Positions 1 to 5,964 of a stretch of DNA of 9,361 nt are shown here, one piece after another. Position numbers and translations under genes: made by a program. The notes beneath the pieces are model-generated. The model did not search any database. It had not been told where the DNA came from and saw nothing but the letters and a program-made list of their open reading frames with translations. The stretch lies in the NCBI GenBank assembly GCA_038223055.1, contig JBBRHF010000171.1, forward strand, positions 1 to 9,361, written 5' to 3'. Source of the stretch: JBBRHF01 sp038223055 (GTDB lineage Bacteria; Actinomycetota; Actinomycetes; JACCUZ01). How positions within the stretch are numbered: position 1 is the stretch's first letter; each line of letters opens with the position of its first letter.

Positions 1-1745
1 GCATCCGGGACGCCTACGAGAGCGGCCGGGGGTCGTTCCGCACCCGCGCCACCGCGCGGATCGAGAGCGTCACGGCCCGTCGCAAGGGCATCGTGGTCAC
101 CGAGCTGCCATGGGGGGTGGGGCCCGAGCGGGTCAAGGAGAAGATCGCCGACCTGGTCCGGTCCAAGAAACTGCAGGGCATCACTGCGGTCGAGGACTAC
201 ACCGACCGCGAGCAGGGGCTGCGGCTGGTCATCGAGATCAAGAACGGGTTCCACCCGGAGGCGATCCTCGACCAGCTCTATCGCCTCACCCCGCTGGAGG
301 AATCCTTCGGGATCAACAACGTGGCGCTGGTCGAGGGGCGACCTCAGACCCTGGGACTCAAGGAGCTGCTCGAGGTCTACGTCGACCACCGCCTCGACGT
401 CGTACGCCGTCGATGTGTCTTCCGTCGCGACAAGGCGCAACAGCGCCTGCACCTCGTGGACGGGTTGCTGGTCGCGATCCTCAACATCGACGAGGTCATC
501 GCGGTCATTCGCAGCAGCGACGACGCTGCCGCCGCGCGGGAGCGGCTGATGTCGGTGTTCGATCTGAGCGACAGCCAAGCCAACTACATCCTCGAGATGC
601 CGTTGCGGCGCCTCACGAAATTCTCCCGGATCGAGCTCGAGGCGGAGCAGGAGACGCTGCGCACCACCATCGGCGAGCTCACCGCGATCATCGACTCGGA
701 CGCGCTGCTGCGCGACACGGTGTCCGGCGAGCTGGCCGAGGTGGCCAAGAAGTTCGGTACGCCGCGGCGCACGGTCTTGCTGGAGTCCGCGGGGCCGGCA
801 CCGACCTCGGCGGTGCCGCTCGAGGTGACCGACGACCCGTGCTGGGTGCTGCTGTCCTCGACCGGGCTGCTGGCCCGCACCCGTTCCGGTGAGCCGCTGC
901 CCTCCCCCGGACCGCGCGCTGCACACGACGTACTCACGTCGACCGTGCTCTCGACCGCGCGCAGCGAGGTCGCGGTCGTGACCAGCGCGGGCCGGATGAT
1001 CCGGCTCAACGTTCTCGACCTGCCGGCGTTGCCGTCGACGGCCAGCGCGCCCAACCTGTCCGGGGGCGCGCCGGTGTCGGAGTTCGTCTCGCTGGCCCAG
1101 GACGAGACCGCGCTTGCGCTCTCGTCGCTGGACCCGGACAGTCTCGGGCTGGCGCTGGGCACCGAGCAGGGGGTGGTCAAGCGGGTCGCCGTCGACTATC
1201 CGGCCAACAAGGACTCGTGGGATCTGGTCGCTCTCAAGCCCGGCGACCGGGTCGTCGGAGCGGCCGAACTGGACACCGAGGAACGCGACCTCGTGTTCGT
1301 GACGTCGGACGCCCAGTTGTTGCGGTTCTCCGCGTCCTCCGTCCGGCCGCAGGGCAGGTCGGCGGGCGGGATGGCCGGCATCCGGCTCTCAGGGGCGGCG
1401 CGGGTGGTGTTCTTCGGCGCGGCGGACCCGGGGCGCGACGGCGCCGTGGTGACCGTGTCCGGGTCGACCGCCGCACTGCCCGGCACCGAGCCGGGCTCGG
1501 TGAAGGTCGCGCCGTTCGACGACTACCCGGCCAAGGGCCGCGGCACGGGGGGCGTGCGCTGCCACCGTTTCCTTCGGGGCGAGGACACCGTGATCCTGGC
1601 CTGGGTGGGTGCCGCACCGCCGTACGCTGCCGCCGCGACCGGCGTCCCGGTCGACCTGCCCGCGGCCGACGGGCGCCGGGACGGGTCGGGCACCCCCGCC
1701 AGCCAGCCGATCGCCGCTGTCGGCGGGCCGCCGTCGCGCACCTGA
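1..1745 (+). CDS. parC: DNA topoisomerase IV / gyrase subunit A, C-terminal part (5' end outside window)
   Basis: This is the A subunit of a type IIA topoisomerase, the DNA-cleaving partner of ParE/GyrB in chromosome decatenation or supercoiling. The reading frame is open from the left edge (first full codon at base 3, IRDAYESGRGSF) to TGA at 1743-1745, so the gene starts upstream and the GTG at 93 is internal. About 580 residues are visible. The N-terminal winged-helix domain with the active-site tyrosine is missing from the window. Visible parts are the tower region (ELPWGVGPERVKEKIADLV, then EESFGINNVALVEG), the coiled-coil and gate region (LEMPLRRLTKFSRIELEAE), and a beta-pinwheel C-terminal domain from about base 830. 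No canonical GyrA box (QRRGGKG) is seen, only degenerate blades such as RPQGRSAGGMAGIRL and KGRGTGGVRCHRF, which favours ParC over GyrA. The family call is firm. The choice of parC over gyrA is an inference. Confidence 0.93.
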   Translation, partial: IRDAYESGRGSFRTRATARIESVTARRKGIVVTELPWGVGPERVKEKIADLVRSKKLQGITAVEDYTDREQGLRLVIEIKNGFHPEAILDQLYRLTPLEESFGINNVALVEGRPQTLGLKELLEVYVDHRLDVVRRRCVFRRDKAQQRLHLVDGLLVAILNIDEVIAVIRSSDDAAAARERLMSVFDLSDSQANYILEMPLRRLTKFSRIELEAEQETLRTTIGELTAIIDSDALLRDTVSGELAEVAKKFGTPRRTVLLESAGPAPTSAVPLEVTDDPCWVLLSSTGLLARTRSGEPLPSPGPRAAHDVLTSTVLSTARSEVAVVTSAGRMIRLNVLDLPALPSTASAPNLSGGAPVSEFVSLAQDETALALSSLDPDSLGLALGTEQGVVKRVAVDYPANKDSWDLVALKPGDRVVGAAELDTEERDLVFVTSDAQLLRFSASSVRPQGRSAGGMAGIRLSGAARVVFFGAADPGRDGAVVTVSGSTAALPGTEPGSVKVAPFDDYPAKGRGTGGVRCHRFLRGEDTVILAWVGAAPPYAAAATGVPVDLPAADGRRDGSGTPASQPIAAVGGPPSRT

Positions 1746-1753
1746 GAGCGCCA

Positions 1754-1870
1754 GGCTTCGTCGGCGCCAAGATGCTGCTGCTCGACGTCAAGATTCCGAT
1801 CGCCCTGTCCCTGGCCGTCATCATCAGCTGGCTAGCCCTTGCGGTCATCGCCAGCCTTCGGGCGCCCCGG
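1754..1870 (+). pseudogene. Remnant of a TerC-family membrane protein (C-terminal helix)
   Basis: Directly after the parC stop, one frame (codons from 1754) reads GFVGAKMLLLDVKIPIALSL followed by a hydrophobic stretch ending VIASLRAPR. This resembles the last part of TerC/Alx-type integral membrane proteins, in which a motif like FIGVKMLL-DVYKIP precedes the final transmembrane helix. Nothing upstream in this frame belongs to TerC, because that DNA encodes ParC in another frame, so the rest of the gene is missing. The frame stays open to 2044, but the residues after about 1870 are arginine-rich and look non-coding, and they run into the 3' end of the opposite-strand fasciclin gene. An ATG at 1772 lacks a clear ribosome binding site. 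The alternative is a small one-helix membrane protein. The family assignment is from memory of the motif. Confidence 0.5.
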
Positions 1871-1979
1871 GCCGAGTCCGAACCTGCCCGAAGCGCCCGA
1901 CGGCCCCGCCGCCACCGGCGCAGTGCACTGATCTGGTGCCGACAGTCGAGGGGGGCCGGGCCACGTCCCTGGAACCTTC

Positions 1980-2639
1980 CTAGAGGTCTGCCGGGCGCAG
2001 CACGAGCGAGATGCCGTGCGCTATCTGGCGGTTGCCCTTGTTGATGTCGAGTTTGGACCGGACCAGGAACGGGTTGGCGTCATTGAGGTCTGCGTCGATC
2101 AGGCTCACGATCTTGTACCGCCGGCTCTTGACGTCGACGGTGACCGTTCCCTTCGACAGGGCCGTCTGCAGCACCGAGCCGTCGGAGCGCACCGCCTGCC
2201 TGCTGGTGATGGTCGCCCCCGGGACGACGTGGTAGAGCAGCACGGCCTCGACAGTGTCGATGCCCAGTGAGGCAGTGGCTGCGAAGACCTGGCTCTCGGT
2301 GTGGTTCCACTTGCCGGTCAGGTCCCTGACCAGCACCCGGAACGCCCGGTCTGTGGGCAGGAACGCGGTCAGCGGCACGGTGCCGTCGGCGAGCACCGCG
2401 ACCGGACTGGACGGCTTCGCCTTCAGCACTGCGGTCACCGCAGCGTCGACAATGTCGAAGTCGCGCCAGTTGTGGTCGAAGGATGACCCGTCCTGACCGA
2501 GGACGGTGGCCAGGCTGCGGGTGCCCAGCGTCTGCTGGTGATGGGTCGACGCGCTGGCTGGCGGCGCGGCCAGCGCCCCCGAGGCGAGCGCGACAACGGC
2601 AACGGCAAGAGCAGTGGTGGTGCGGCGGATGCTTCTCAC
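1980..2639 (-). CDS. Secreted fasciclin (FAS1) domain protein
   Basis: A 219-residue exported protein with one FAS1 domain, a fold used in adhesion and in the mycobacterial antigens MPT70/MPT83. I chose the GTG at 2639 because it is preceded by GGGAG (2645-2649) at 5-base spacing and gives a normal signal peptide: MRSIRR, a hydrophobic core, then APPASAS with cleavage near residue 30. The longer frame to 2753 would run through the promoter found at 2683-2710. The FAS1 domain spans about residues 42-216, with the H1-like TAFLPTDRAF (about 91-100), the YH motif LLYHVVPG, and a terminal IAHGISLVLRP in place of the usual H2 block. No membrane anchor or lipobox is visible, so it is probably released. 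It is divergent from the ECF sigma factor gene and shares that sigma factor's promoter motif, so it is a likely regulon member. It converges with the parC/TerC remnant side, and no clear terminator is seen between them. Confidence 0.92.
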   Translation of the reverse strand: MRSIRRTTTALAVAVVALASGALAAPPASASTHHQQTLGTRSLATVLGQDGSSFDHNWRDFDIVDAAVTAVLKAKPSSPVAVLADGTVPLTAFLPTDRAFRVLVRDLTGKWNHTESQVFAATASLGIDTVEAVLLYHVVPGATITSRQAVRSDGSVLQTALSKGTVTVDVKSRRYKIVSLIDADLNDANPFLVRSKLDINKGNRQIAHGISLVLRPADL

Positions 2640-2682
2640 AGTGACTCCCAACTCTGGTGTGGTGAACTGCGAACAACAGCCC

Positions 2683-2710
2683 TTCGTGCCGCGGGCCCCC
2701 ACCGGTTGCA
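2683..2710 (-). promoter_or_regulatory. Predicted ECF-sigma promoter of the fasciclin gene
   Basis: Read on the - strand, TGCAACCG (2710-2703) is followed by 16 bases and CGAA (2686-2683). The same two blocks with the same spacing occur before the sigma factor gene and the DUF4397 gene. A start site just downstream of the -10 block would give a leader of roughly 35-40 bases to the GTG at 2639, with room for its ribosome binding site. What is seen is the motif identity and spacing. Recognition by the neighbouring sigma factor is inferred. Confidence 0.75.
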
Positions 2711-2729
2711 CCAGAACGAAACTCGCCCT

Positions 2730-2757
2730 CCATGCAAAAACTCGCGTAGCCATGCAA
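2730..2757 (+). repeat. Direct repeat CCATGCAA, two copies 20 bases apart
   Basis: CCATGCAA occurs at 2730-2737 and again at 2750-2757, a spacing of 20 bases, close to two helical turns. The second copy overlaps the -35 block of the sigma factor promoter. The first has no CGAA at the promoter spacing, so it is not a second promoter by that rule. It could be a regulator half-site or chance. Confidence 0.5.
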
Positions 2758-2774
2758 CCGCTGCGTGGCTACGC
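2744..2774 (+). promoter_or_regulatory. Inverted repeat bracketing the sigma factor -35 block (possible operator)
   Basis: GCGTAGCCA (2744-2752) and TGGCTACGC (2766-2774) form a perfect 9-base inverted repeat around a 13-base centre. The centre begins with TGCAACCG, the proposed -35 block. The repeat lies upstream of the expected transcription start, so it would act as DNA (a binding site) and not as an RNA hairpin in the sigma factor transcript. The repeat is certain. The operator role is inferred. Confidence 0.5.
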
Positions 2775-2780
2775 TGCGAA
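2753..2780 (+). promoter_or_regulatory. Predicted autoregulatory ECF-sigma promoter of the sigma factor gene
   Basis: TGCAACCG (2753-2760), 16 bases, then CGAA (2777-2780). Ten bases around the -35 block (ATGCAACCGC) are identical to the DUF4397 promoter. The ATG at 2786 lies only 6 bases after CGAA, so the transcript is probably leaderless or nearly so. The motif in front of the sigma factor's own gene suggests positive autoregulation, which is common in ECF systems. Confidence 0.75.
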
Positions 2781-2785
2781 CATCT

Positions 2786-3385
2786 ATGGTGGACGACGAC
2801 GACGTGCTCGGCCAGCGCCTTGCGGACGGCGACGAATCCGCTCTGACGGAGTGCTATGCCCGATACGGTCCGACCGTCCTGGCCTACGTGCGCCGGCACG
2901 TCGGGCCTGATGAGGCTGAGGACGTCCTGCAGAACACCTTCCTTGACCTCTGGCGTCACTCCGACCGCTATGACCCCCGGCAGAGCCTCGGCGGCTGGGT
3001 CTTCACGATCGCCCGGCGACGGGCCATCGACGCGCTGCGCCGGCGACGCCCCGCGGTCGTCCAGGTCGACACCCTGCGCGACCTGGTCGGCGAGGACGGA
3101 CGCGAGATCGCCGAGCGGTTCGCGTGGGCTGCCGACGTGAGGGCGGCGATGTCCCGGCTGCCAGATGCGCAGCGGGAGGCCCTGGAGCTCGCCTACTTCG
3201 CCGACCACACCCAGCGCGATATCTCGCGCCTGCTGCAGGTGCCCATCGGGACGGTGAAAGCCCGGATGGCCCGCGGCACCAGGGCGTTGGGCGACCTGCT
3301 CGTCGACTACGGGCACAGTGGTGACTCGCGCGGAGAACCCGGAACACGAACCAGCGTTGCTGACGACGGAGGTGCATCAGAGTGA
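2786..3385 (+). CDS. ECF (group 4) RNA polymerase sigma factor, SigK-like
   Basis: A 199-residue extracytoplasmic-function sigma factor that directs RNA polymerase to stress promoters. Region 2 spans about residues 23-88: DEAEDVLQNTFLDLWRHSD is the core-binding helix and GGWVFTIARRRAIDALRRRR is the -10-reading helix. Region 4 spans about 118-175, with LPDAQREALELAYF and the helix-turn-helix QRDISRLLQVPIGTVKARMA that reads the -35. I chose the ATG at 2786. An upstream in-frame GTG at 2765 lies inside the spacer of the predicted promoter, and no ribosome binding site is seen, which suits a leaderless message. The last 4 bases overlap the anti-sigma gene (GTGA). Membership in the SigK group is suggested by the divergent fasciclin gene and the CGAA promoter block, not proven. 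Confidence 0.93.
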   Translation: MVDDDDVLGQRLADGDESALTECYARYGPTVLAYVRRHVGPDEAEDVLQNTFLDLWRHSDRYDPRQSLGGWVFTIARRRAIDALRRRRPAVVQVDTLRDLVGEDGREIAERFAWAADVRAAMSRLPDAQREALELAYFADHTQRDISRLLQVPIGTVKARMARGTRALGDLLVDYGHSGDSRGEPGTRTSVADDGGASE

Positions 3386-4158
3386 CTCACTCGGCTGAAC
3401 CGGACGAGAACCTGCTCTGCCTCCTGCGCGGTGAGCTGGGTCGCGAGCAGACCCGTCAGATGGCGGAACATCTTCGTGAGTGCGAGTCCTGTCGGCTTGC
3501 CCTGGTGGACGTCGCCGAGATCCACGGCACCCTGGTGGCCGCCGCACGTCTGCTGGGCCGGATCACCGTCGAGTCCCCTGCTGCGCTGAGCGCCGCAAGC
3601 CCGTCAGCCGCCCGCACAGCCCCCGCTGGCTGGGACGTTTCCGGCGACCTGGTGGAGCCCGCCGAGGCGCTCCCGCCCCTGCGGGTGCCGCATCGACGCC
3701 GCACCTTCCCCCGGCTGGCTGTCGGGATCGCCGCCGGGGTGGTCGTCGTGGCCGGCCTGGGCGTCGGCTCCTTCGTCCTGACGGGTCGCGACAGGCCACC
3801 GGTCTCCGCGGTCCGCACCGCGCCACCGGTAAGTCCAGGCCGCTCGGTCGTCCTGGAACCCGTCACCGGGACGGCCGCCGGGCGCGTCAGCATGCAGACC
3901 CCGGGGGCGCAGACCGAGATGACGATCTCGACGAAGGGCCTGCCGGACGCAGGCAGCGGGCGCTTCTACTACGCCTGGCTGCTCGACCCGCAGACCCAGA
4001 AGATGCTTCCGCTGGGAGTGGTCAACTCCCGCAACGCGATGCACTTCGAGGTGCCGACCGGCCTAGTTAAGCGGTATCACGCCGTGGACATCAGCCTGCA
4101 GGCTGACAACGGCAACCCGGGGCACTCCGCCACCTCGGTGCTGCGCGCCCTGTACTGA
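3382..4158 (+). CDS. Membrane anti-sigma factor with zinc-type N-terminal motif
   Basis: A 258-residue single-pass membrane protein expected to hold the preceding sigma factor inactive at the membrane. The cytoplasmic N-terminus contains H30-x3-C34-x2-C37 (HLRECESC), the zinc-binding signature of ZAS-type anti-sigma domains. One transmembrane helix lies at about 112-133 (LAVGIAAGVVVVAGLGVGSF). The outer part (about 155-258; FYYAWLLDPQTQKMLPLG, then VDISLQADNGNPGHSATSVL) resembles the C-terminal domain of RskA-like anti-sigma-K factors. It starts at GTG 3382, overlapping the sigma factor stop by 4 bases, with GGAGG at 3368-3372 (9-base spacing), so the two are translationally coupled. Release probably needs regulated proteolysis from the outside, as known for RskA. 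No protease gene is present in the window. Confidence 0.88.
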   Translation: MTHSAEPDENLLCLLRGELGREQTRQMAEHLRECESCRLALVDVAEIHGTLVAAARLLGRITVESPAALSAASPSAARTAPAGWDVSGDLVEPAEALPPLRVPHRRRTFPRLAVGIAAGVVVVAGLGVGSFVLTGRDRPPVSAVRTAPPVSPGRSVVLEPVTGTAAGRVSMQTPGAQTEMTISTKGLPDAGSGRFYYAWLLDPQTQKMLPLGVVNSRNAMHFEVPTGLVKRYHAVDISLQADNGNPGHSATSVLRALY

Positions 4159-4236
4159 CCCGCATCGGCCCTGAGCTGACCCGTCCGAGGCCCGGATGGG
4201 TTGTCCTGTGCCGAAACGGTATTGGCCCACCGTCGA

Positions 4237-4264
4237 TGCAACCGCGGGCAGGAGCCTGAACGAA
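4237..4264 (+). promoter_or_regulatory. Predicted ECF-sigma promoter of the DUF4397-sortase operon
   Basis: TGCAACCG (4237-4244), 16 bases, then CGAA (4261-4264), in the 158-base gap after the anti-sigma gene. Expected transcription start is about 4270, giving a leader of some 45 bases that carries GAGGAG (4305-4310) before the ATG at 4317. It makes the surface-protein operon a separate transcription unit under the same predicted sigma factor. I see no clear terminator after the anti-sigma gene, so read-through is also possible. Confidence 0.75.
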
Positions 4265-4316
4265 AGTGAGGTTATTAGCGGCCCCGTGCCGCATCCACAG
4301 ACCCGAGGAGCCGCAC

Positions 4317-5153
4317 ATGCCCAGATCATTCGTTTCCTCTGCACTTCGACTTGCTGCCGTGGCCGGGGTGGCACTGGTGCCGCTGGCCGCAGCAGCATTC
4401 CCGGCCTCCGCAGCGACCGGCACCGCAACGGTGACGGTCGTGCACGGCATCCCGAACACTGCAGTCGACGTGTACGTCGATGGCGCAAAGGCGTTGCCGG
4501 ACTTCACCTTCAAGACCGTCACCGACCCGATCTCGCTGCCGGCCGGCTCCCACGCCATCGCGGTCCGCGCGGCGGGCGCCCCGGCGAGCGCACGTCCGAT
4601 CCTGTCGACCACCGCGGCGCTGACAGCGGGCGAGAACGTGACGATCGTGGCCAACCTCACGGCTGCCGGGAAGCCAGCCCTGACCCCGTTCGCTAACCCG
4701 ACCACGGCCGTCCCCTCGACCATGGGCCGGCTCATCGTGCGGCATACCGCTGCGGCCCCCGCGGTGGACGTCCTGGCCGGCGGCTCAGCCGTCATATCGG
4801 GTCTGACCAACCCGAACGAGAAGGCCCTCATGGTACCGGCCGGCACGGTCAGCGCCTCGGTCGCGGCAGCCGGCACGACCACCCCCGTGATCGGGCCGGT
4901 AGCCCTTGACCTCAAGGGCGGCTCGACCACGATCGTCTACGCGATCGGCAGCCTGGCAGCCAAGAACCTCACCGCGGTCACCCAGTCCTACACCGCGGCC
5001 TCCGTCTCGGTGAAGGGGGTTGATGCAGGCTCCGGCGGCCAGGCGGCCGACAGCGGCGCACCGATGCTCGGTATCGCGCTGACCGGCGCCGGGCTCCTGC
5101 TGGTCGGTGGCGTGGCGGTGCGGGCGCGCCGGCGGGTTGCCGTCCGCTCGTGA
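4317..5153 (+). CDS. DUF4397-domain surface protein with C-terminal membrane anchor
   Basis: A 278-residue exported protein. The ATG at 4317 follows GAGGAG by 6 bases. The in-frame GTG at 4266 is too close to the promoter. A signal peptide occupies residues 1 to about 32 (MPRSFVSS, hydrophobic core, AAAFPASAA). Two related halves follow: TVTVVHGIPNTAVDVYVDG with LPAGSHAIAVRAAG, and LIVRHTAAAPAVDVLAGG with VPAGTVSASVAAAG, the pattern of tandem DUF4397 units. The C-terminus has a GSGGQAADSG linker, a hydrophobic helix (MLGIALTGAGLLLVGGVAV) and a basic tail RARRRVAVRS. This is the layout of a sortase sorting signal, but no LPxTG or LAxTG box is visible before the helix. The stop overlaps the sortase start by 4 bases, so both are made together. 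The biochemical function of DUF4397 is not known to me. Confidence 0.88.
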   Translation: MPRSFVSSALRLAAVAGVALVPLAAAAFPASAATGTATVTVVHGIPNTAVDVYVDGAKALPDFTFKTVTDPISLPAGSHAIAVRAAGAPASARPILSTTAALTAGENVTIVANLTAAGKPALTPFANPTTAVPSTMGRLIVRHTAAAPAVDVLAGGSAVISGLTNPNEKALMVPAGTVSASVAAAGTTTPVIGPVALDLKGGSTTIVYAIGSLAAKNLTAVTQSYTAASVSVKGVDAGSGGQAADSGAPMLGIALTGAGLLLVGGVAVRARRRVAVRS

Positions 5154-5908
5154 GCAGACCCCAACGAGCGGGCCGGTGGCCAGGCGCTGGTCGCCTGGTC
5201 GCCGGCCTTCTCGGCGTGGGCCTGATCCTCGCCGGGGTCGTCCTGGTGGCGGGCTGGGCGCTGAGACCAGGTTTCACGCCGGCCGGCGCTTTGCCGGCAA
5301 GCTCAACAGCCCCAGCCCCAGCCCCAGCCCCAGCCCCAGCCCCAGCCCCAGCCGCCGCCGCCGCCCCAGCCGCCGCCTCCCCCCCTCCGACCACGGCAGG
5401 CTCGTCGTCGGCTGCCGCCCCTTCCACCAGGATCGCTGCTGGCTCCGGGGCACTGGTGGACGCGTCGTTCAGGCCGGGGCGCCTCGTCCTGCCGGCGCTG
5501 GGCGTGGATGCTGCGGTCGTCCCGGTCGGGGTCAAGCACGGGGGCGCTCTCACCATCCCCGACAACGCCCAGGTCATCGGCTGGTGGTCCGGGGGCGCGG
5601 CCCCGGGCTCGCCGGTCGGCACCGTCCTGATGGCCGGTCACGTCGACTCCGCGCAGACCGGGCCCGGAGCACTGGCCCGACTGTCCCAGGCCCCGGTCGG
5701 CGCCCGGCTCACCGTTCGCGGGCCGGGCACCGAGACGACGTCCGTCGTGAGCGCCCGCCGGCAATACCTCAAGCAGGACCTGCCGTGGCGCACGCTTTTC
5801 GCCCAGCGTGAGCTGCCCAGGCTCGTGCTGGTCACCTGCGGCGGCGACTTCGACAGGCGCACCCGGCACTACCCCGACAACGTCGTCGTCATTGCAAACC
5901 CGTTATGA
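5150..5908 (+). CDS. Class F sortase
   Basis: A 252-residue cysteine transpeptidase of the class F type found in actinobacteria. It starts at GTG 5150, overlapping the upstream stop (GTGA). One N-terminal transmembrane helix (about 15-37) anchors it, followed by an Ala-Pro and Ser/Thr-rich linker (about 45-95) that would cross the cell wall. The catalytic barrel covers about 108-252. The catalytic residues are visible: His164 in LMAGHVDS, Cys230 in LVLVTCGGDFD, and an arginine just after it, probably Arg236 (FDRRTRHYPDNVVV; the family usually reads FDRATGHY-DNVVV). The natural partner is presumably the DUF4397 protein encoded just upstream, although that protein lacks an obvious sorting box. 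The next ATG (5905) overlaps this stop, leaving the SOUL gene closely spaced downstream. Confidence 0.93.
   Translation: MSRPQRAGRWPGAGRLVAGLLGVGLILAGVVLVAGWALRPGFTPAGALPASSTAPAPAPAPAPAPAPAAAAAPAAASPPPTTAGSSSAAAPSTRIAAGSGALVDASFRPGRLVLPALGVDAAVVPVGVKHGGALTIPDNAQVIGWWSGGAAPGSPVGTVLMAGHVDSAQTGPGALARLSQAPVGARLTVRGPGTETTSVVSARRQYLKQDLPWRTLFAQRELPRLVLVTCGGDFDRRTRHYPDNVVVIANPL
5311..5352 (+). repeat. Hexanucleotide repeat (CCCAGC)7 in the sortase linker
   Basis: Seven perfect copies of CCCAGC encode an (Ala-Pro)n spacer between membrane helix and catalytic domain. Because the unit is 6 bases, copy-number changes keep the frame and would only lengthen or shorten the linker by Ala-Pro pairs. An alanine/proline-rich stretch of related composition continues to about 5390. 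Confidence 0.9.
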
Positions 5909-5950
5909 GGCAACCCGTTCCAGACTCTGCCCAAACCCGTCCGGCCCGTG

Positions 5951-5956
5951 TAGCGT
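5951..5956 (+). promoter_or_regulatory. Possible -10 element of a leaderless SOUL-gene promoter
   Basis: TAGCGT fits the actinobacterial TAnnnT -10 pattern. Placed as a -10, it puts transcription start at about 5963, two bases before the GTG at 5965. No convincing -35 is seen. This is suggestive only, but it bears on which start codon is used. Confidence 0.4.
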
Positions 5957-5964
5957 CCACCAAT

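Noticed and set aside
1234..1848. Arginine/proline-rich minus-strand frame opposite parC
   Set aside because: It is a shadow of the parC reading frame in GC-rich DNA. The same applies to the other long antisense frames over the sigma, DUF4397 and sortase genes.
1871..1979. Terminator between the convergent parC and fasciclin genes
   Set aside because: The sequence is GC-rich with short local palindromes such as GGCCGGGCC, but no stem followed by a T tract was found on either strand.
2640..2753. N-terminal extension of the fasciclin protein to 2753
   Set aside because: It would precede the signal peptide with a long non-hydrophobic stretch and run through the predicted promoter. The GTG at 2639 has a good ribosome binding site.
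2703..2760. CGGTTGCA...TGCAACCG as a long-range operator palindrome
   Set aside because: The two 8-base arms are explained as the -35 blocks of two divergent promoters, each with its own CGAA at the same spacing.
2765..2785. GTG at 2765 as start of the sigma factor
   Set aside because: It lies between the -35 and -10 blocks of the predicted promoter, has no ribosome binding site, and adds residues that do not look like the family.
5909..5936. GGCAACCC at 5909-5916 as another copy of the sigma promoter
   Set aside because: The expected CGAA position reads AAAC, and the first block is imperfect.
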